Notes under the pieces: generated by a model
The model's input: only the letters and a program-made list of their open reading frames with translations
Databases searched by the model: none
What the model was told of the DNA's origin: nothing
Shown here: in pieces, positions 60,693-62,374 of the stretch
Position numbering within the stretch: position 1 is the stretch's first letter
How the letters are laid out: the number at the start of each line of letters is the position of its first letter
Program-made: the position numbers and the translations under genes
Origin: Verrucomicrobiales bacterium
GTDB taxonomy: Bacteria > Verrucomicrobiota > Verrucomicrobiia > Limisphaerales > J093
Length of the DNA: 62,374 bases
Direction of reading: 5' to 3'
NCBI GenBank assembly: GCA_015075445.1
Contig: JABTUJ010000047.1
Coordinates: 1-62,374, forward strand

Positions 60693-60817
60693 GCCGAACC
60701 ACTCGCTCCACCGAACCGCCGGCGTCTGTGCCGCTGGCGGATCCGCGCAGCAATTCGGGCATCACGCTCCATGGGACATCGCGGCCCGCCGGCGGTCGGT
60801 GAGCTCTGTCGTTCGAT
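60693..60817 (+). other. attC-like site e
   Basis: 125 bp. R'' GCCGAAC (60693) pairs with site d's R'. L'' CCGAACCGCCGGCG and L' CGCCGGCGGTCGG differ by one extra A. R' is GTTCGAT (60811), different from the others, so a distinct cassette follows. Confidence 0.9.
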
Positions 60818-60862
60818 GAAAAGGGACTCGCCGAGCGCAAGCGCTTGCGGTAGGGTTGCGCC

Positions 60863-61072
60863 ATGACGGTCGAAGAAGTTAAGAAGCTGCCGGTGGCCCA
60901 GAAGATGCAGATCATGGAGGCCATCTGGGAGGACCTGCGAGATCGGTTTGAGCAGGCGGAGCTCCCAGATTCGATCAAGCGGCTCCTGGATCAGCGTCGG
61001 GCACGCGCTCGCGACGGTTCGGCGGTGCTCTTGGACTGGGACAGCGTGAAGTCCGGGATTGGCCGCGCATGA
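60863..61072 (+). CDS. Orphan antitoxin, addiction-module protein family
   Basis: A 69-residue protein: MTVEEVKKLPVAQKMQIMEAIWEDLRDRFEQAELPDSIKRLLDQRRARARDG... This is the common addiction-module antitoxin form usually followed by a RelE-type toxin with ATGA overlap. The overlap is present, but the toxin stops after 12 codons (61069-61107). So the antitoxin is orphaned by truncation of the cassette. Confidence 0.85.
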   Translation: MTVEEVKKLPVAQKMQIMEAIWEDLRDRFEQAELPDSIKRLLDQRRARARDGSAVLLDWDSVKSGIGRA

Positions 61073-61107
61073 TCGCGGTCAGGATACGCCGGAGGCTGAA
61101 TGAATAG
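61069..61107 (+). pseudogene. Truncated toxin start
   Basis: ATG 61069 overlaps the antitoxin stop as in intact pairs, and MIAVRIRRRLNE is read before a TAG. The rest of the expected ~95 residues is absent; unrelated sequence on the other strand starts there. The predicted matching R'' (ATCGAAC) was not found, so the cassette's right end is lost. Confidence 0.6.
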
Positions 61108-61672
61108 CATCGCACCACTCTACGCTTTGGTTGGACAGCGATGTCGCATACTGTCGTTCGCACCGAGCGGAGAAATGCCTTACTGGGTAAGTCGCGTCGT
61201 TCAGGAACATGTCGAGGTAGAACCCGAAGCCGGCTTGCACTTGCTGGCGGTGCTTCGGGCGGTTGATCGGTGACACGAGGCGAAGGGCTTCGCCAGTCCA
61301 GGACCGTATCTCGAGCGCGGCCCGCAGATATTCCTCGGCACTGTCCAGGTAGCAGCCGTTCTCGCACCCGTCCACCCAGACCATCGCCGGCGGCGCCGCG
61401 TCCGGCATCCCGTCCGTGAACGCCGGCAGCAGGCCGTAGCCCGACGACGCGAGGATCGCGTCCGGGGCGTCGCTGGCGGCCGCTTTCAGGTTGATGCTGT
61501 TCATCCAGAGCGTCAGCAGGACGGCGTCCGGGAACTCCTTGGCAATCGCCTCCACAAGCCGCCCTCCCCGCTTCCGCGCCAGGGCCGCCGTGTCCGGAAA
61601 CGAGCGGCCTGTGCCGACGTCGAACTCGACCACCAGAGCGAGCGGACCCAGGGAATAGGGGATGGAGTGCAT
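61079..61672 (-). CDS. Conserved hypothetical protein
   Basis: A 197-residue protein from ATG 61672: ALVVEFDVGTGRSFPDTAALARKRGGRLVEAIAKEFPDAVLLTLWMNSINL, then WVDGCENGCYLDSAEEYLRAALEIRSWTG and YLDMFLNDATYPVRH. No signal peptide. The family is not recognised. Its last ~30 bp overlap the truncated toxin start, so its C-terminus may be affected by the junction with the cassette array. Confidence 0.7.
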   Translation of the reverse strand: MHSIPYSLGPLALVVEFDVGTGRSFPDTAALARKRGGRLVEAIAKEFPDAVLLTLWMNSINLKAAASDAPDAILASSGYGLLPAFTDGMPDAAPPAMVWVDGCENGCYLDSAEEYLRAALEIRSWTGEALRLVSPINRPKHRQQVQAGFGFYLDMFLNDATYPVRHFSARCERQYATSLSNQSVEWCDAIHSASGVS

Positions 61673-61872
61673 CGGGTGGGCGGATGTTCGCGTGTCTGTG
61701 TTGAGGCGCGTCCACAGACTAACCACGTGCCGGTGCGGAAACACAGGCCGTTGTCGCCGGCCTTCGCGCCACCGGCGTGTCGGTGCCAGATGCGTGCGCT
61801 GTCCCGCCAGACCCCCTGGATCCGGTGAAACGGAACCCGGGGGCGTTGTCCGCGCTCCTCCCTGCACGCCCA

Positions 61873-62374
61873 TCATTCCTGCACGAACAGCCTCCAGTCG
61901 CTGACGCGATGGACGTTGCGGATGAGCAACGTCACGGGCAACGCCTTCGGCACGCGCGGGGGTGCCAGGAGCCTCAACCCTGCTTCGCGCGGCAGGCGAT
62001 TACCCTTTCGCGTGTTGATTTCGCGACTCGCCCACACGCAGTTCTCCCACGAGTCCGGGCCTCCGCGGGACCGCGGCACGATGTGGTCAATCGAGCCCTC
62101 GTCCGGACGGAGCAGCCGGCCCGTGTACTGGCAGCGGTTGCCGTCCCGCTCCCGGATCGTGCGGGCACAGAACGTGGGACGTTTCTTCGGCACCCGGGCG
62201 TAGTTCAAGGCCACGATGACCGTCGGCACGCGAATGCAACCTCGCACTGTACGCACGGCCTGGTCCTGCGGCCGGATCGGGAGCTTGATCCACTCGTCCC
62301 AGGTGACCGGGCGGATGTGGTCCTGGCCCTCGATCTCCAGGCCGGTGGCCGCGTTCGTGGCCATCTGGCAGAAG
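61873..62374 (-). CDS. HNH endonuclease, N-terminus outside the window
   Basis: The frame runs from the right edge (FCQ before an internal Met at 62364) to 61873, about 167 residues. The HNH core is complete: CARTIRERDGNRCQYTGRL, DHIVPRSRGGPDSWENCVWASREINTRKGNRL. The pairs C-x-x-T/G and DH-I plus N-x-x-x-N are the zinc/His-Asn-His elements. The residues upstream (FCQMATNAATGLEIEG, VTWDEW) are the ending of a family-typical ~30-residue start, so the real start is likely outside. Biological role of this HNH family is unknown. Confidence 0.9.
   Translation of the reverse strand, partial: FCQMATNAATGLEIEGQDHIRPVTWDEWIKLPIRPQDQAVRTVRGCIRVPTVIVALNYARVPKKRPTFCARTIRERDGNRCQYTGRLLRPDEGSIDHIVPRSRGGPDSWENCVWASREINTRKGNRLPREAGLRLLAPPRVPKALPVTLLIRNVHRVSDWRLFVQE

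Larger units (their letters stand above)
58363..61107 (+). mobile_element. Integrase-less integron cassette array (CALIN-like)
   Basis: Five attC-like sites on the same strand delimit four complete cassettes and one broken cassette. All genes point the same way, and each attC begins 0-5 bp after a stop codon in the three gene-bearing cases. For each cassette the core at its start and the core after its gene are exact reverse complements (GTTATGC/GCATAAC, GTTCGAC/GTCGAAC, GTTCGCC/GGCGAAC, GTTCGGC/GCCGAAC), the expected outcome if each was once a closed circle. Cassette contents: hypothetical; none; RelE-type TA; HicBA TA; orphan antitoxin. No IntI is in the window. Confidence 0.9.

Noticed and set aside
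58363..60817. attC-like sites as ordinary terminators or REP elements
   Set aside because: Terminators would not explain the exact pairing of the end of one site with the start of the next over four cassettes, nor the consistent extra base in L''.

Overview
The window looks like a chromosomal segment of a Verrucomicrobiota bacterium, probably close to Pedosphaera/Limisphaerales. The basis is by-eye family recognition: high G+C, three pseudopilins with an N-terminal FTL[IL]E methylation motif, a DUF1501 + DUF1549/DUF1553 (Planctomycete-type cytochrome) pair, a DUF1080 protein, a PEP-CTERM protein, a CRTAC1/ASPIC-UnbV protein beside a multihaem cytochrome, and several dispersed palindromic repeats. 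No rRNA, tRNA, CRISPR, IS transposase or phage gene was seen.

Layout. 0-7.3 kb: a partial amidohydrolase, an OmpR-type regulator with its histidine kinase, and a large secreted M6-like metalloprotease; identical-period TTCA direct repeats lie before the kinase and before the protease. 7.3-13.4 kb (minus): CRTAC1-like protein, pentahaem cytochrome with TPRs, HAD phosphatase. 13.6-18.5 kb: dihydroxy-acid dehydratase with an unusual inserted domain, an FG-GAP protein and a PEP-CTERM protein. 18.7-24.1 kb: a Mn/Zn-type ABC importer with a divergent DtxR/MntR regulator and a palindromic operator; one permease carries a regulator-like domain at its C-terminus. 24-42 kb: mostly metabolic genes (SDR, xylose isomerase, GT10, Gfo/Idh oxidoreductase, GH-A-like glycosidase, HPr, antiporter, NadA, aldose epimerase, a frameshifted sodium:solute symporter). 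41.8-43.3 kb: RRM protein, IF-1, DUF1080. 43.2-48.9 kb (minus): a compact six-gene set with a pseudopilin, an 18-Cys secreted protein, a secreted single-TM protein, a MauE-like membrane protein, a PMT-like membrane protein and a DPM-synthase-like GT2. 49.1-53.2 kb: a WP-repeat secreted protein followed by mlaEFD-type lipid transport genes. 53.2-58 kb (minus): the DUF1501/DUF1553 pair.

The most striking part is 58.36-61.1 kb: five attC-like sites and four complete cassettes, two of them toxin-antitoxin pairs (RelE/ParE-type and HicBA), plus a fifth broken cassette with an orphan antitoxin. The first core of each site is the exact reverse complement of the last core of the preceding site, which is what the two ends of one circularised integron cassette should show. 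No integrase is in the window, so this is an integrase-less cassette array (CALIN-like), using GTTCGNC-type cores rather than GTTRRRY.

A second pattern is a composite hairpin repeat present at three places, each time exactly in a convergent intergenic gap (7.3-7.7, 18.5-18.7 and 38.0-38.2 kb), suggesting a dispersed bidirectional 3'-end element. The right edge holds a conserved hypothetical gene and a partial HNH endonuclease.
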